64,000 bases of DNA, from contig CM046866.1 in NCBI GenBank assembly GCA_025617745.1, forward strand, positions 14,453,725-14,517,724, in the 5' to 3' direction. Under the pieces are notes generated by a model. The model saw only the letters and a list, made by a program, of their open reading frames with translations, had not been told where the DNA came from and made no database searches. The stretch comes from Heliocidaris erythrogramma. Its lineage: Eukaryota > Echinodermata > Echinoidea > Camarodonta > Echinometridae. Position 1 is the first letter of the stretch. Every line of letters starts with the position of its first letter. Positions 15,101 through 24,759 of the stretch are shown here, one piece after another. The position numbers and the translations under genes are program-made.

Positions 15101-16129
15101 ACATGCGTTTCATGTCATTTTTATTTAAAAAACATAATTACCTTTCAAGTTTTAGGAATTTTGTTTCCGTGTGTCTGTTAATACTACTACAAATCGCGTT
15201 ATCAGTAATAAAGTACGCATGCGCGAAATGCTAAAATCGCACAGTGTGAGACATGCATCGCAGATCCTGTGGTAGCCTGCGATGGCCTGCGATATCGCTT
15301 TGCATCGCATCGCATCGCATCGCAAGTGATCGCTTGAGAAATCGCACAGTGTGAGGCGGGCTTAAGAAAGATAGCCTGCCTATTCCACTAACAACATCTT
15401 TCACTAGGATGAGAGAGCGAATATCAGAGCCGGAACAGTGGGACGTACGTTACAAATGTCACCACTTTTTATAGTTGGGTTGTCTTGTACAGACCTAGTC
15501 GAACTTGAAGACAACAAAAATATCGCTTGTGCTTGTTTAACACATAATATAATCAGCAGAGTGTGATAAAATCTTATAAAACTATACTGTTTTTCATAGC
15601 ATCATGGCAATACCATCTGCCGTTTTGACCATCATTGATTAAAGCCCCGATACGTTGTTGTCTTAGCCAAACAATCATTACGAATCCTTGGGTAAGTTTG
15701 CCATTCTATAATCGTGACCAGTAGAACAATTACTATAGTAGACAATAACTACAATTTTATATACCAACTAGAAACGATAAGGGCAATTATGAAATGGTAG
15801 AGACAGTAAGCTTTGGCGAATGCTTGCATTCCAGTGGTTATATATATCTTACCCCTCATGAAAAATGCCGCCTGCTTTGGAAACTCCTCGCGCAGCTTTT
15901 CGGACAATAAACTACGCATGTCGATGTCATCGCCATCGGAGTGATGAGAGTTCCTCCATGTCGTTAAGATTCGGAGAATCGTACCATCACCGTCCTCGGC
16001 GACAAGTTTGGTGTAAGCTTTGTCCAATCCGAGACTCTCGCAAAGCTTCCCGAGGTCATCTGGGTTGAACTGCTGTGCCAGCAGAGTCAGATCATTGTCA
16101 GTTATTGCGTTTGTTTGTGGCGTAGCCAT
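1..16129 (-). CDS. NLR-type innate immune receptor (Death-Death-NACHT-LRR), 3-prime end outside window
   Basis: Cytosolic pattern-recognition NTPase gene of the NLR family, read on the minus strand. Exons: 16129-15853, 7294-6977, 6073-4503, 4033-3821, 3364-3197, 2407-2171, 1488-1243, 931-767 and 159-1. Phases match at every junction (1, 1, then 0 throughout), giving about 1,118 residues before the window edge. Domain order: Death-fold about residues 15-91, second Death-fold about 108-190, NACHT about 285-560, helical/winged region to 722, then LRRs. Walker A GKGKTT at about 293-298, Walker B around DGVDE at about 372-376, sensor ATARP near 408-412. The start ATG at 16129 has an AAAG-ATGG context. 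Tandem Death domains before NACHT are typical of the expanded echinoderm NLRs; such receptors are thought to oligomerise on ligand sensing and recruit Death-domain adaptors. The ligand is unknown. No coding break is seen except in a doubtful exon near 686-456. Confidence 0.85.
456..686 (-). pseudogene. Doubtful ninth LRR exon of the NLR gene, out of frame at its likely acceptor
   Basis: An open frame of LRR-like character (AQEIVCICAKRLQGTY, then VSIGDAVGYSDMSDDLQ and FIESLLDCDSL) that aligns roughly with exons 6 and 8. The obvious acceptor ATATCAG at 687-693 followed by TTTGG enters in the wrong frame by one base for the phase-0 pattern and meets a stop after about 23 codons. A weaker acceptor at 654-655 with a GTAATT donor at 455 would give a phase 0-0 exon of 66 codons, but without the normal exon start. 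It is either a decayed, skipped cassette or a used exon with an atypical acceptor. Confidence 0.4.
767..931 (-). CDS. NLR exon 8: LRR cassette 5
   Basis: 55 codons, phase 0-0. Acceptor GGTTATAATAG, start VTNLHIRVP, block NLKNSIGRC, then ITKLFVDADGDDVHAIMRRL and end HQDTLSR at donor AGA|GTATTG. The donor is less canonical than the others. Because the next secure exon (159-1) also begins in phase 0, exon 8 could splice directly to it. Confidence 0.65.
1243..1488 (-). CDS. NLR exon 7: LRR cassette 4
   Basis: 82 codons, phase 0-0. Acceptor TGTTATAG before INDIRIHILTLP, donor GACAGG|GTATGG. Shows the 17-residue lead, KIASFIRTC, VEVHIEELDEE and the terminal TGFHQRTMDR, matching the end pattern LHxDxxxx of the other cassettes. 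Confidence 0.75.
2171..2407 (-). CDS. NLR exon 6: LRR cassette 3
   Basis: 79 codons, phase 0-0. The acceptor CTATTCAG lies immediately before LRTLRTS; the donor is ATG|GTATG. After the conserved NLKSVIGSCESLDEFEI block it is longer than exons 5 and 8, with an insertion (AGGSDHESSAKMYGDGTG) before LLDTLSELHENMRAM. The following intron side contains a poly-C/poly-A tract at about 2461-2500. Confidence 0.75.
2461..2550. repeat. Poly-C/poly-A and A-rich low-complexity tract
   Basis: A run of about 16 C followed by about 22 A and then AAAC-rich sequence, in the NLR intron between exons 5 and 6. No coding value. Confidence 0.9.
2925..3060. repeat. Degenerate short tandem repeat
   Basis: Three or four decayed copies of a unit of about 40-50 bases containing GGAATTATGAACCC and CATTTTCGGAAT, inside the NLR intron upstream of exon 5 in plus coordinates. 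Confidence 0.5.
3197..3364 (-). CDS. NLR exon 5: LRR cassette 2
   Basis: 56 codons, phase 0-0. Starts IWRLDISGI after the acceptor GATACAG and ends GLHPDLMKQ before GTATTAG. It holds the internal VNELNINTDEGDNVRALMEG pattern shared with exon 8. The polypyrimidine tract is weak, but phase and homology support it. The plus-strand reading of this stretch is not coding. Confidence 0.7.
3821..4033 (-). CDS. NLR exon 4: LRR cassette 1
   Basis: 71 codons, phase 0 at both ends (acceptor ATGCAG, donor AAAAG|GTTTG). It starts INRLHIS and has 17 residues before KLALSIGDL, then LNELTVED. The fixed spacing of 17 residues from exon start to the (K/N/S)L..SIG..(C/L) block recurs in all LRR exons of this gene, which is why I accept these junctions. 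Forms part of the C-terminal ligand-sensing solenoid. Confidence 0.75.
4034..4502. other. NLR intron 3
   Basis: Intron between the NACHT exon and the first LRR exon. It contains a short GC-rich inverted stretch (GGAACCCGAC ... GGTTCCGCGC) near 4250-4280. Nothing else is recognised. Confidence 0.6.
4503..6073 (-). CDS. NLR exon 3: NACHT NTPase domain
   Basis: A 1,571-base exon coding residues 199-722. A pre-NACHT linker (IYSLSICNN, then basic KRDREG and KRVVLKGS) precedes the P-loop APAGKGKTT. Walker B is HIIMDGVDEY, followed by CRILATARP. Further on, IEGFTPENV and IPFFTMMVCHLW resemble the winged-helix and helical NACHT-associated region (for example FYHKLAQEHAAGMYLA). The acceptor CCTTTAG before 6073 and the donor CAG|GTTTG at 4502 are both in phase. 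Carrying the whole NACHT in one large exon is the usual NLR architecture. No stop or frameshift is present. Confidence 0.9.
6074..6976. other. NLR intron 2
   Basis: About 0.9 kb between the Death and NACHT exons, AT-rich, with no feature recognised beyond the splice sites. Confidence 0.6.
6977..7294 (-). CDS. NLR exon 2: second Death-fold domain
   Basis: Residues 93-198 plus the first base of codon 199. The acceptor follows a pyrimidine-rich tract ending TTCAAG. Helices are suggested by FIVQLADNI, AESLARHLGF, MLYDWRDKT and AILKKSLINSGM, a clear Death-domain pattern including the Leu-x-x-Trp of helix 5. Two GTAAG donors lie close together (6976 and a second 15 bases downstream); only the first keeps phase with the NACHT exon. 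The second would add five codons and break the frame, so it is a shadow site. Confidence 0.8.
7440..7505 (-). repeat. tRNA-like SINE fragment in NLR intron 1
   Basis: On the minus strand this resembles the T-arm and anticodon side of the tRNA-like sequence near 63880-63950 (shared blocks GTCTCGAACC and CCGCTGA). Only a fragment remains, so it is read as repeat debris. Confidence 0.35.
8855..8912. repeat. Short tandem duplication
   Basis: A unit of about 25 bases containing TTATTCCCCGAAATTCGGAG occurs twice in a row. Confidence 0.7.
10073..10208 (+). pseudogene. LRR-like exon relic A
   Basis: Between an acceptor TTTTCATAG and a donor CTG|GTAAGA, the frame starting after two bases reads FFKLSLGSC ... 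LSTLDLSHNARTV, an LRR-type LxxLDLSHN motif. This lies on the strand opposite to the host NLR and inside its intron 1. It may belong to a decayed LRR gene carried by the surrounding inverted-repeat structure. Joined to relic C it would make a stop, and it does not join relic B in phase, so a working gene is unlikely. Confidence 0.35.
10879..10954 (+). pseudogene. LRR-like exon relic B
   Basis: Reads ELSSLRILDLSDNEIT directly before a donor ACAG|GTATG; this is a textbook LRR signature. A 16-base stretch (TATGAACTGTCATCCC) is duplicated in tandem just before it, which suggests decay. The acceptor assignment (TTGCCAG) is uncertain. Confidence 0.4.
11240..11270. repeat. Poly-G tract
   Basis: A run of more than 20 G interrupted once by A. 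Similar poly-G or poly-C tracts recur across the window, usually beside hAT-like MITE ends. Confidence 0.9.
11512..11629 (+). pseudogene. LRR-like exon relic C with stop
   Basis: After the acceptor CCATGCAG the frame reads GMSVIEEINLEHNPIPGD and ends at TGA 11627-11629. VIEEINLEHNPI is LRR-like. Entry phase agrees with relic A but the joined codon would be TGA. Parent gene not identified. Confidence 0.35.
12420..12500 (+). mobile_element. hAT-like MITE end (CAGTGGCAGATTTAGG)
   Basis: Begins CAGTGGCAGATTTAGGGGGG followed by a GGCACA-rich stretch, the same family signature as at 14820, 20620, 23570, 23965 and 24050. No matching right end nearby, so truncated. Confidence 0.45.
12501..14600. other. 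AT-rich, no gene recognised
   Basis: Contains a poly-G run at about 12820, a CT microsatellite at about 14007-14040, purine-rich GA tracts (13530-13560, 14230-14420) and an AATAAA at about 14161. No convincing exon. Confidence 0.5.
14650..14826 (-). mobile_element. hAT-like MITE fragment
   Basis: On the minus strand it starts CAGGGGCGGATCCAGGA at 14826 and runs through GGGGGCACGC and the CTTCTCGAAAAGT block seen also near 20400, 23490 and 24620. Family signature of small non-autonomous hAT elements. Confidence 0.5.
15366..15852. other. NLR intron 1, proximal part
   Basis: About 490 bases between the right end of the inverted-repeat structure and the exon 1 donor. No feature recognised. Confidence 0.5.
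15853..16129 (-). CDS. NLR exon 1: first Death-fold domain
   Basis: Encodes residues 1-92 plus one base of codon 93. The order LAQQF, LGKLCESLGLD, TILRILTTWRN, LLSEKLREEF, AAFFM follows the six-helix Death-fold pattern with the conserved Trp in helix 5. The donor G|GTAAG at 15852 leaves phase 1, which the acceptor at 7295 completes with AA to give Glu93. The first ATG in the ORF is used. No signal peptide is present, as expected for a cytosolic receptor. The domain likely makes homotypic contacts with an adaptor. CARD or DED cannot be fully excluded by eye, but the Trp and spacing favour Death. Confidence 0.8.
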
Positions 16130-18333
16130 CTTTTTCTAAGGTAAATGTTAATAGGAGAATGTATGTAAGTACATTATATTCGCCAATAATTATCTTCGAA
16201 TACCATTATTTATATACTTTAATTCAACGATCAAAAGTACACAAAATGCTACAGATTACTTCGACCAGTTGTACTTATTTCACATTATGATTTAGGGACT
16301 TGGAAAACTATAAATTCAAACTGGTTTGACGTGAACACTTATGAGATAAACAGTGTGAATGATTATTTTCTAGAAAGGTAATTTTTTTATTTAATAACAG
16401 TATTCAGTTCCTGTATAACGCTTCCAAAGGGCGTTGGATTATTACCCTGGCTCCAACCAGCTGTCCTAATAATGCGTTGAAGGATTCAGTGTTTTTTTTT
16501 TTTTTACCATACTGGTTGACGGTTGTCATTTCAAGTGGGTCGAGTGTGGCAAATGTAGATAAAATTCTTGCCAAAGAATTTTTATGGTATGGTAGAATAT
16601 AAACTTTGTTATCGCCAATGACATATTTACTAGACCACAACACCCCTTACGCCTCTATTGGTCAAATTTTAAAAATATATTATAGGAATAGCATATATAG
16701 ACATTCACTCGGTTAATAGTGTATTTGAAAACGGGTGAGAGATAAGTCAATGTTTTGTGTGGAAATAGTAAAGTGACTAATTCACAGTAAATGGACAAGA
16801 GGTGGTGAAAGGTATATGTGGATTTTTTTTTTGAGAATGGTTTACAGAACATAATAAATTTTGTATAACTTTAAAGTAGCTATTCAAAGAAAATCACAAA
16901 TATGGCAATTAATGTATCACTAGAAACTGGGAAGCTTACAGATGGCAATCGTGTAAGTTTTTATGTCAACTGCGTATCTGATGATTATAAAAACAACATA
17001 AATAAAAGCTCTTCTCAGCATCTGGAATATCCGAGGATTCGCCAGAAATATAGCGATGTTTTGATGTCGTCACACTAGGGACCGATCCCGCTTAAGCAGA
17101 CGACGTCCTATAGTGAATGAACGTAATTGCAATGCTAATGCAATTATTTATCAAATTATAAAGAGTTTGGTATATTTAAACATGACCTTATTTCACACCA
17201 TTCTAAAAGTGAAAGTGAAACTGATTCTGATAACTAAAACCGTTTGATTGTAAATACACAGGAGAAGGGTCAATGATCAATGAAATAAACCCCACTTTCA
17301 AATTGAAAAGCCCTCCGAATAATAGCACGGATGGCATTCGTTCCCTCTTGAAACGCCGAACATGCCCCGGTGCAAGCAGCTGAAAATACAATGGCGTCTT
17401 ATTTTGTTTACAAGTGACTGATTCCTTTATTTTTTTAACGCTGCATTTTTCATCAAAATAATACCATATTAAGACTGACGCTAGTCAAGTATTAAAGATA
17501 AATAAGTGAAGAGGAGATGACAAAACAGGCACTGAAAAATGTGTAAGATGTTGTGGGATATCGTCTGCTTAGACAGGACTGGTGCTTGTATTTTCTTTAT
17601 TAAGTATGTGTGGAAATAAAATTGAATTGAAGTAAACTGAATTACAGAATAAATCAGCTCATCACTTTCGAAAGATCATGCCCTTGATTCGCAAGAAGGA
17701 AACGCTCGAATAAATAAAGTTGAAAATGCTGTTATAATTGCATTATTGATGAATCTGAAATATGATATTCCAAAAGCAAAACTACAAAAACTTAATTGAC
17801 AAAACTTCCGCCACTTGTAGCACGCAGGGCATAATTGAACAAATATATTTTGTGATATGCACATACACGAGGAAATAGAAAACCCATTTTCATTGACGAA
17901 TAATTTTCATTTACGTCATTTCACTAACCAGATTGGACTAAGATAAGCCTAATTAGATAGGGAGATGGTTAGATAGTTTATACGAAAAAAATAGCCATTT
18001 GCAAATTTCATTGCATTTAATTGTACTGACCTTTTTCCACTTCAAATAAGTTTGTAATTTTTTTTCTGACTTGTGTTTTTCATTACAGATCGAGCATACG
18101 ATCTTTAACACTGGGAGTAAAATGCCTAAAGATTTGTTTACAAATTAAAAATTCCTCCCCAGTCAAGCTTCTTCGTTTACTAAGTTTGTAATTAACTGCA
18201 TACGCCACAGGATTTGCAACACTGAAAACAGTATTTCCTACTTGCATAATTCAAGAAATTCACACGAGACCAATTATTTTGAGTTAGTTGAAGTTGAAAA
18301 TAAAACTTTACGTACAACAATTCAAGTTTATAT
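16130..18333. other. Upstream region of the NLR gene
   Basis: Should hold the NLR promoter and 5-prime UTR, but no confident TATA or initiator is assigned. About 18090-18190 carries a copy of the TAACACTGGGAGTAAAATGC repeat found also near 50940, 56920 and 59090. Nothing else is coding. Confidence 0.5.
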
Positions 18334-18381
18334 ACGAAGACCTGGAAGGGCCAAACTGACGACGTAAAAAAAATAAAAAAT

Positions 18382-18495
18382 ATTACGTACGTACGTGATA
18401 ATACTACGTACGTACGTGATAATACTACGTACGTTCGTGAAAATTACTACGTACGTACGTGATAATTACTACGTACGTACGTAATAAATCACACG
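18382..18495. repeat. Outer-arm minisatellite, left (ACGTACGT units)
   Basis: Five tandem units of about 19-23 bases, TACGTACGTACGTGATAAT with small length changes. The core is self-complementary. Confidence 0.85.
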
Positions 18496-19189
18496 TGAAA
18501 AAGTTTGAAATTACACAGCTGCCTATTATTATCCGTCGATTCCCGTTGATTTGCCACAATATTGTGAGCCTGTGGGCTCTAGCTTGTCTAGTGTGAAGAA
18601 ACCTCAAAGGACCTCAACATCTGTGTGGTGTGTGACGTGTGTTGGTGGATATGTGTGTGTGTGTGTACGTCTTCATTTTCCGATCGGCAAGTCCGGTCCC
18701 AGACAAATCAAAACAGAATAAAGCAGTTCGACTCTGTTCGAGTAAAATCGAACAAAATGAAGTTATGAATCTTTATGACACTGAAAGCTAATGAAAACAA
18801 AGAAAATCACTAGACAAATTAGCCACTTTGTCATGAACTTGTAACGTCCCATATCCTCATCACAAGCCGTCAATGATTTTCCCAGAATAATGATTTCCTC
18901 ATAACTTGAACCTATGATCATAGACGATTATAGTTATATGTTTTTATATATGTATCCGGGAAAAAAGTCAGTGAGACCGCTTTCAAAATATTACATATTC
19001 GTAGTCATTGTTTATTTTTTAAATTTTTTTATATTCATGCTATTAAAATAAAATATAATTGCATTCAATTTCTGACGAAATCATAAGCCTATTCTTGGAC
19101 AAATCGTAAAGTGTTTTATTAATAGGCTTAATTAATTGTATTAATTGCTTTTTCGTCAGCACTGATCTTTATGATTATCTTGAAAATTA

Positions 19190-20400
19190 TGTTTCAAATG
19201 AACTTTATTTACGTCTCAGTATTGTCGTTAACATCTATTTATCCAGACACTGACTTTGATTTTCTGAAATTACAATCTTGATGACCGTTTTCAAACAAAA
19301 TCGCGCATTGGTGCTCATTATAGTGACTTGGTGCTCATTAAACGTGTGTCAAACCATACGAGGGTTGTAGGAATGATTATCTGCAAAAAAATTGTTTCAA
19401 ATGAACTTTATTTACGTCTCAATATTGTCTTCAGCATCTATTCATCTAGACAATGACTTTGATTTTCTTATAGATTACAATCTTGATGACTGTTTTCAAA
19501 CAAAATCGCGCATTGGTGCTCATTAAACGTGTGCCAAACCGTACGAGGATTGTAGGAATGATTATCTGTAAAATTATGTTTAAAATGAACTTTTTGTACG
19601 TCTCAATATTGTCTTAAACATCTAATTATCTAGACACTGACTTTGATTTGCATTGATTATAATCCTGATGACTGTTTTCAAACAATATAGCGCTGGTGCT
19701 CATTATAGTGACTTGGTGCTCATGAGACGTGCGCTAAACCATACGGGGAATGTAGTAGTGATTATCTGTAAAATTTTGTTTAAAATGAACTTTATTTACG
19801 TCTTAATATTGTCTTAAACATCTAATTATCTAGACACTGACTTTGATTTGCATGGATTATAATCCTGATGACTGTTTTCAAACAATATAGCGCTGGTGCT
19901 CATTATAGTGACTTGGTGCTCATTATAGTGACTTGGTGCTCATGAGACGTGCGCTTAACCATACGGGGAATGTAGTAGTGATTATCTGTAAAATTTTGTT
20001 TAAAATGAACTTTATTTACGTCTTAATATTGTCTTAAACATCTAATTATCTAGACACTGACTTTGATTTGCATTGATTATAACCCTGATGATTGTTTTCA
20101 AACAATATAGCGCTGGTGCTCATTATAGGGACTTGGTGCTCACCAAACGTGTGCTAAACCCTACGAGGATTGTAGAAAATTTTGCTTTAAATGAAATTTA
20201 TTTACGTCTCAGTATTGTGTTTAATATCATTTCATCTAAACACCGACTTTGATTTGTACTGATTATAATCTTAAAGACTGCTTTCAAACAAGTACAAAAT
20301 CGCGAATTGGTGCTCATTACTAGTGCCTTGGTGCTCCTGAAGCGTGTGCTAAACCATACGGGGAATGTAGGAATCATTATCTTGATTTTTTTGTTTCAAA
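19190..20400. repeat. Inner-arm tandem repeats of about 184-220 bases, left
   Basis: About six units, each with AACTTTATTTACGTCT, a GACTTTGATT block, GTTTTCAAACAA and the doublet TGGTGCTCATTATAGTGACT. Unit starts fall near 19201, 19404, 19588, 19788, 20008 and 20195. Confidence 0.85.
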
Positions 20401-20640
20401 ATTAACTAGTTGCGAGATGTTTTTTTCGCCAGACCTCAAAAATTCGCTCGGGGGGGGGGGGGGGGAGGGGTTAATGGGGGCCCAGTTTCCCTCAGTAATT
20501 ATCTGACAAGCAACAAGGTTTTTTGTTCTAAAAGGAGGGGGCACACTGGAAAAAAAGGGGGCACAATGCATACTTTTCTTCCAATGCGGGAGGGGGCACC
20601 GGCCGGATGTGCCCTCCCCCTAAATCCGTTTTAGAAAAAT
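20401..20640. mobile_element. hAT-like MITE fragment with poly-G
   Basis: Contains GGGGGGCACA-type segments and, on the minus strand, the start ACGGATTTAGGGGGAGGGCA. Nested in the foldback element. Confidence 0.4.
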
Positions 20641-21113
20641 GTCAACAAACAGAACACATAAACAGTGACCTTAGAGGCCATAATTTTTTATCTCATAATC
20701 CTACTTCATTTAAACTTGGATGTTCTGTTCAGAATGATATTCTCCATGACTTAAACTAACAAAAATAGATTTCTATCAATTTTCGTTGCCATGGTAACCG
20801 TTATTCATGTAAATGTAGTTTTTAATGATTTTTTTAAAACAAATATATTTTTATATAATTCTGTGTAAATATGAGTTAGATATAATAACCAGGCAGTTAT
20901 GGTATTGTTTGTACCTCTAATGCACAAATGCACCATAATTTATATTCAAAGAAATAATTTCATTATTAGCATTTTTTCATTCAACATGAGTAAGGTAATA
21001 TTGGTTGTTCCAGTTAGCAAGAATAAAGAAATCTCTAGGCACAATTAGAGAGAAAAAATCGACTAAACAAATAAAGATTTCAAAACGATCATAAAGATAA
21101 GATTAATAATCAG

Positions 21114-21150
21114 TCCTGATCTTATCTGGGTGACCCAGATAAGATCAGGA
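21114..21150. repeat. 37-bp perfect palindrome with one central base
   Basis: Arms TCCTGATCTTATCTGGGT and its exact complement, separated by a single G. No coding or tRNA context. Confidence 0.9.
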
Positions 21151-21678
21151 GTGATTGACAACAATCTGATTTCACACTTTTAGGCTCATTGGTGAAACTG
21201 AAATCTGATTTAATCAATAATGAAATATTCTATAACAAATTAGGCATTGCGTAGACGTTGTAGTTTGGAATGCATATCTTGCTGGTTATATTTTGTAGAG
21301 GAGTCATTAGATATTATTGGTTATATATTGCGATCTTTCAACAACAGAAATCTCTATCTTAATAACAGTTTATTTTATTTTATTATATCATTTTCAGGAA
21401 AACAATATAACAGAGAATACAAAGTACAATAACAGAAAAAGGGAATGACAAAATAATAGTTGTAATAGTTCTGACCAATTAAAGTAATATCGTTTTTATG
21501 ATGCTTGAAGAGACAGTGGAATATTCAAGCAGAATTAATTACATTTACATGAGAAGAACATACACTTGTTATTGATATCAAATATATTGAGTTGACAAAG
21601 AAGTATAAATAGTTAATTTATTGGCTGTGTTGTGTTTGTTACTTTTTTATTTATATGAGGATCATGCAGCCTATCACA

Positions 21679-22747
21679 CAGAGGCGGCGCTCCGGGGGGG
21701 GGGGGGGGCAGGGGGACACAGTGCCCCCCCCCCCACTTTTTCAAGTACCCAAGAAGTGCCCCTTTTCATAGCTGATAAGTGCCACCTTTTTTCGTATAGT
21801 GCCCTTTTTTCTTTCTAATAAGTGCCCTTTTACCTTCTGATAAGTGCCTCCTTTAATTTCAGACATTACTGCCGTTTATGAAATCCAATACATAGTGTCC
21901 CTTTTCACTTCGGATAAGTGCCCCCTTTTCCTTCGTATAACTGCTCCCCTTCTTCTCTCTGATAAATGCCCTTTTCACCTTCTGATAAGTAACCCCTTTT
22001 GAAATCTGTGGCTTTGTTTTTCTTCTGATTAGTGCCAATTTTCCGTCCTAATGGTACAATTTTCATTTCTTATAAGTGCCCTATTTCACCTCTGATAAGT
22101 GACTCTTTTTCTTTGAATGGCTGCCCCTTCTTCTTTCTAATAAGTGCCCTTCTCACCTTCTGATAAATACCTCTTTTTTAGTGCCCCTTTTACTTCTTAT
22201 CAGTGCCTTTTTTTTTCTTTCTACTAGTATTATTTCCCCTTTTGATAAGTGCCCCTTTGTCTTCTGATAAGTGCCCTACATATATACCTATATATATTTA
22301 ATATATTGTACCTATATACTCCGATTTCGCTTACAAGCTGAGCCCTAAAGTCCACAAAAGAACCACATAGGCCTACCTAGCTCAGAGAGGCTTCATAATA
22401 ATAGATTCCGATCCCCTACTGATATCAGCACAATGAGAGCAGTGGAGCAGGGGGCAGGAGGGGCACAATTCTGTAAGTTATACAAGAATGAGCAGTGCCC
22501 TTACATACGCTTTTACGTCTTTTTATCATATTAGGAAAATCGCTGCTATTCAAAATATCTTCAATATGAATAATCAGACCATTGCACTCAACTGCAAAGT
22601 AATTTTTTCTTTTCTTTTTTTTTTTATCTAGAGCTCAAAGTGTCATTTTCTGCAATATTTTCACTCTTTGTAGGGGCCCTTTCCCCCAAAGTGCCCCATT
22701 TTTGGTGCCCCCTCCCGCCCACTTCGAAAGACGCTCCGCCGCCCCTG
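21679..22747. mobile_element. hAT-like MITE carrying a GATAAGTGCC minisatellite
   Basis: Ends CAGAGGCGGCGCTCCGG at the left and the inverse of CAGGGGCGGCGGAGCGTC at the right. Flanks CTATCACA and TTATCACC agree at 6 of 8 positions, consistent with an 8-bp hAT target duplication. Inside, about 21740-22275 is a degenerate array of roughly 20-30-base units of the form TTCTGATAAGTGCCCCTTTT. No ORF. Confidence 0.6.
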
Positions 22748-23480
22748 TTATCACCCATACTGGGGGTTACTAAAGTTCTGAATTCTGATCTTTACCTCCT
22801 ATTTTGCTCTTTTTATTTATATATTGTGATATGATATACATTGCACACAAGAATTATCTTTTGATGAACATTTAAGAGTGCATATGGACGTCTATTAATG
22901 ACGTCTATTGTTTACAAGTAATATAATTTGATAATGCTGAACTCACTTTGCTTTTCAGATGATGATAGAATCTTAATTACATTCAAATGATTCTATAATT
23001 CTTGATAAAGTTTTGCAACCATGGGCCTATTTTTATCTGTCAATCTCAAAACACATATAAATCTGACAAAATGATTTTGTGATTTATATTATGGAAAATA
23101 TTATACAGTGGATCCAAATTTCTACATATCCATAATGAAAATTATAGTGTCCAAATCATATTATGATAAGGCAGGCAACTAAAATAAGGCAATTTTTTAA
23201 CACGTTAATTTTGTCATTTAGTATGCATGAATGTGTAAAATTATTTGACTATATAAATTCATTATGCAATACATAACATCATGTTCTCTTTGTGTTCAGG
23301 CATTCAGTATTTTTCGTATAGTCTTACATGTTCTTTGCAAGTATTTTGTTCTCAATTGAATTAAATTACATTTATTCCACATTCGATAAAAATGATAGAA
23401 TACAATTGGAAATATACCGAAATATTAATAATAGAAATATGAAAAATTCAACAACAATGATAAGTACAATATACCCTCCC
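22748..23480. other. AT-rich centre of the foldback element
   Basis: No ORF or repeat with recognisable identity. Confidence 0.5.
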
Positions 23481-24720
23481 CCCCCCCTACTTAGCGACTT
23501 TTCGAGACCAAATTTGGCACACCCGCATGCATTTGTGTGCCCCTTATATCCTTAAATGCTAGTTCCGCCCCTGATTGAAATAGTTACAAATAAACAGAAA
23601 ATATATAAATGTGGAGGGACAAAGGCCAAGGGTCTATCAAAGGTTTGTCCCCAAACATACATAATACATAAGATATATTATTTAAGAGAATTACGGACAG
23701 TTTACACAACACAACTTTTAAAAACAAAGTTTTTAATAAACAAAGTGAAATTCGATGCTTTGGTGATGACAAGCTAAAAGTTTGCTACAGCCAGTATAAC
23801 CTATTTTGAGGTATGTGTAAATTATACATTAATAATCATATTTTACACTGTCTTGTAGAAATAATTATCTCAGCATGTTCCATTCAACTTAAATTAAAAA
23901 TTAGTTGTTCCAGTTGGAAAGAATGAAGGTATCACGAAGCACCAAGAACAATAATAACGTGCATTGGCGGATCCAGGGGGCACTTCGGGCCCGTGCCCCC
24001 CCCCTTTTGGAAAGAAAGTATGCATTGTGACCATAGAGGATCCGCCCTTTTATCGATTGTGCCCCCCTCCCCTTTTTAGAATGAAAACTTTTTTTTTGCT
24101 TGTCAGAGAATTATTTGATTTGATTTTGATTTGATTTGAATTTATTCTTATATTTCACAAAATAAGTAAAATATCAACACAGTATAAGACAATACATTTG
24201 ATTATAACAATACAGTGTGGCAAAGTAATTCAGTATAGCAAAAAATGCCAGTAGATTGTAACAATGACAATAAATGAGTTCGAAATATGAAGGAACCTGC
24301 ATAAAAAGCAGAGCTTGTAAAGTCTGCATGTTCCTTTAAAATATTATGAAATCAGCAATCAGGGAGAGGGAACAAAAAAAATCAGACTACACTGGAAGAG
24401 CCAAAGGTAAGTGAAAAGAAATTGTGGGGTAAAGAATGAGAAGAAAAATAGAGAAGCTATAAGAATAAGAGAGAGGGGGGGGGGGGTAAGAAAAGAGAGA
24501 GAAAATTCAATACTAACGCAGTAACGTACTTTTAAAAAAAGATATGGAGGGAGACTGGACCCCCATAACAACCCCCCCCCCCCCCCCCCCCCCCCCCATA
24601 AAATTGTCCCCCTCCCCCACTGAGCGACTTTTCAAGGGCTGGCGAGAAGAAAACATATTGATCTCCCTCCAAAGAATTTCCGCTAATCATTTCCTCGCAA
24701 GTTCCCCCCCCCCCCCCCCC
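23480..24720. mobile_element. Cluster of hAT-like MITE fragments and poly-C tracts
   Basis: Family signatures at about 23490-23575 (ends TTCCGCCCCTGA), 23964-24060 (GGCGGATCCAGGGGGCAC then GGATCCGCCC) and 24570-24730 (GAGCGACTTTTCAAGGGCTG between two long poly-C runs). Short proline-rich ORFs here only reflect the C tracts. Confidence 0.45.
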
Positions 24721-24759
24721 CCCCCTGACGCCACTGAAGACAATTATACATATAACCCC

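Larger units (their letters stand above)
7904..15361. mobile_element. Large TTAA-flanked inverted-repeat structure filling NLR intron 1
   Basis: The left end GCCCGCCTCACACTGTGCGA (7904) is matched in inverse at the right end (ending 15361), each preceded or followed by TTAA (7900-7903 and 15362-15365). Both subterminal regions are packed with GCGAT/ATCGC motifs that fold back on themselves (7904-8090 and 15235-15361). TTAA duplications are typical of piggyBac-type insertion; the TIR start is not the usual CCY. It is either one 7.46-kb element or two separate MITEs of the same family about 7.1 kb apart. No transposase was found inside; LRR-like relics are present. Confidence 0.5.
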
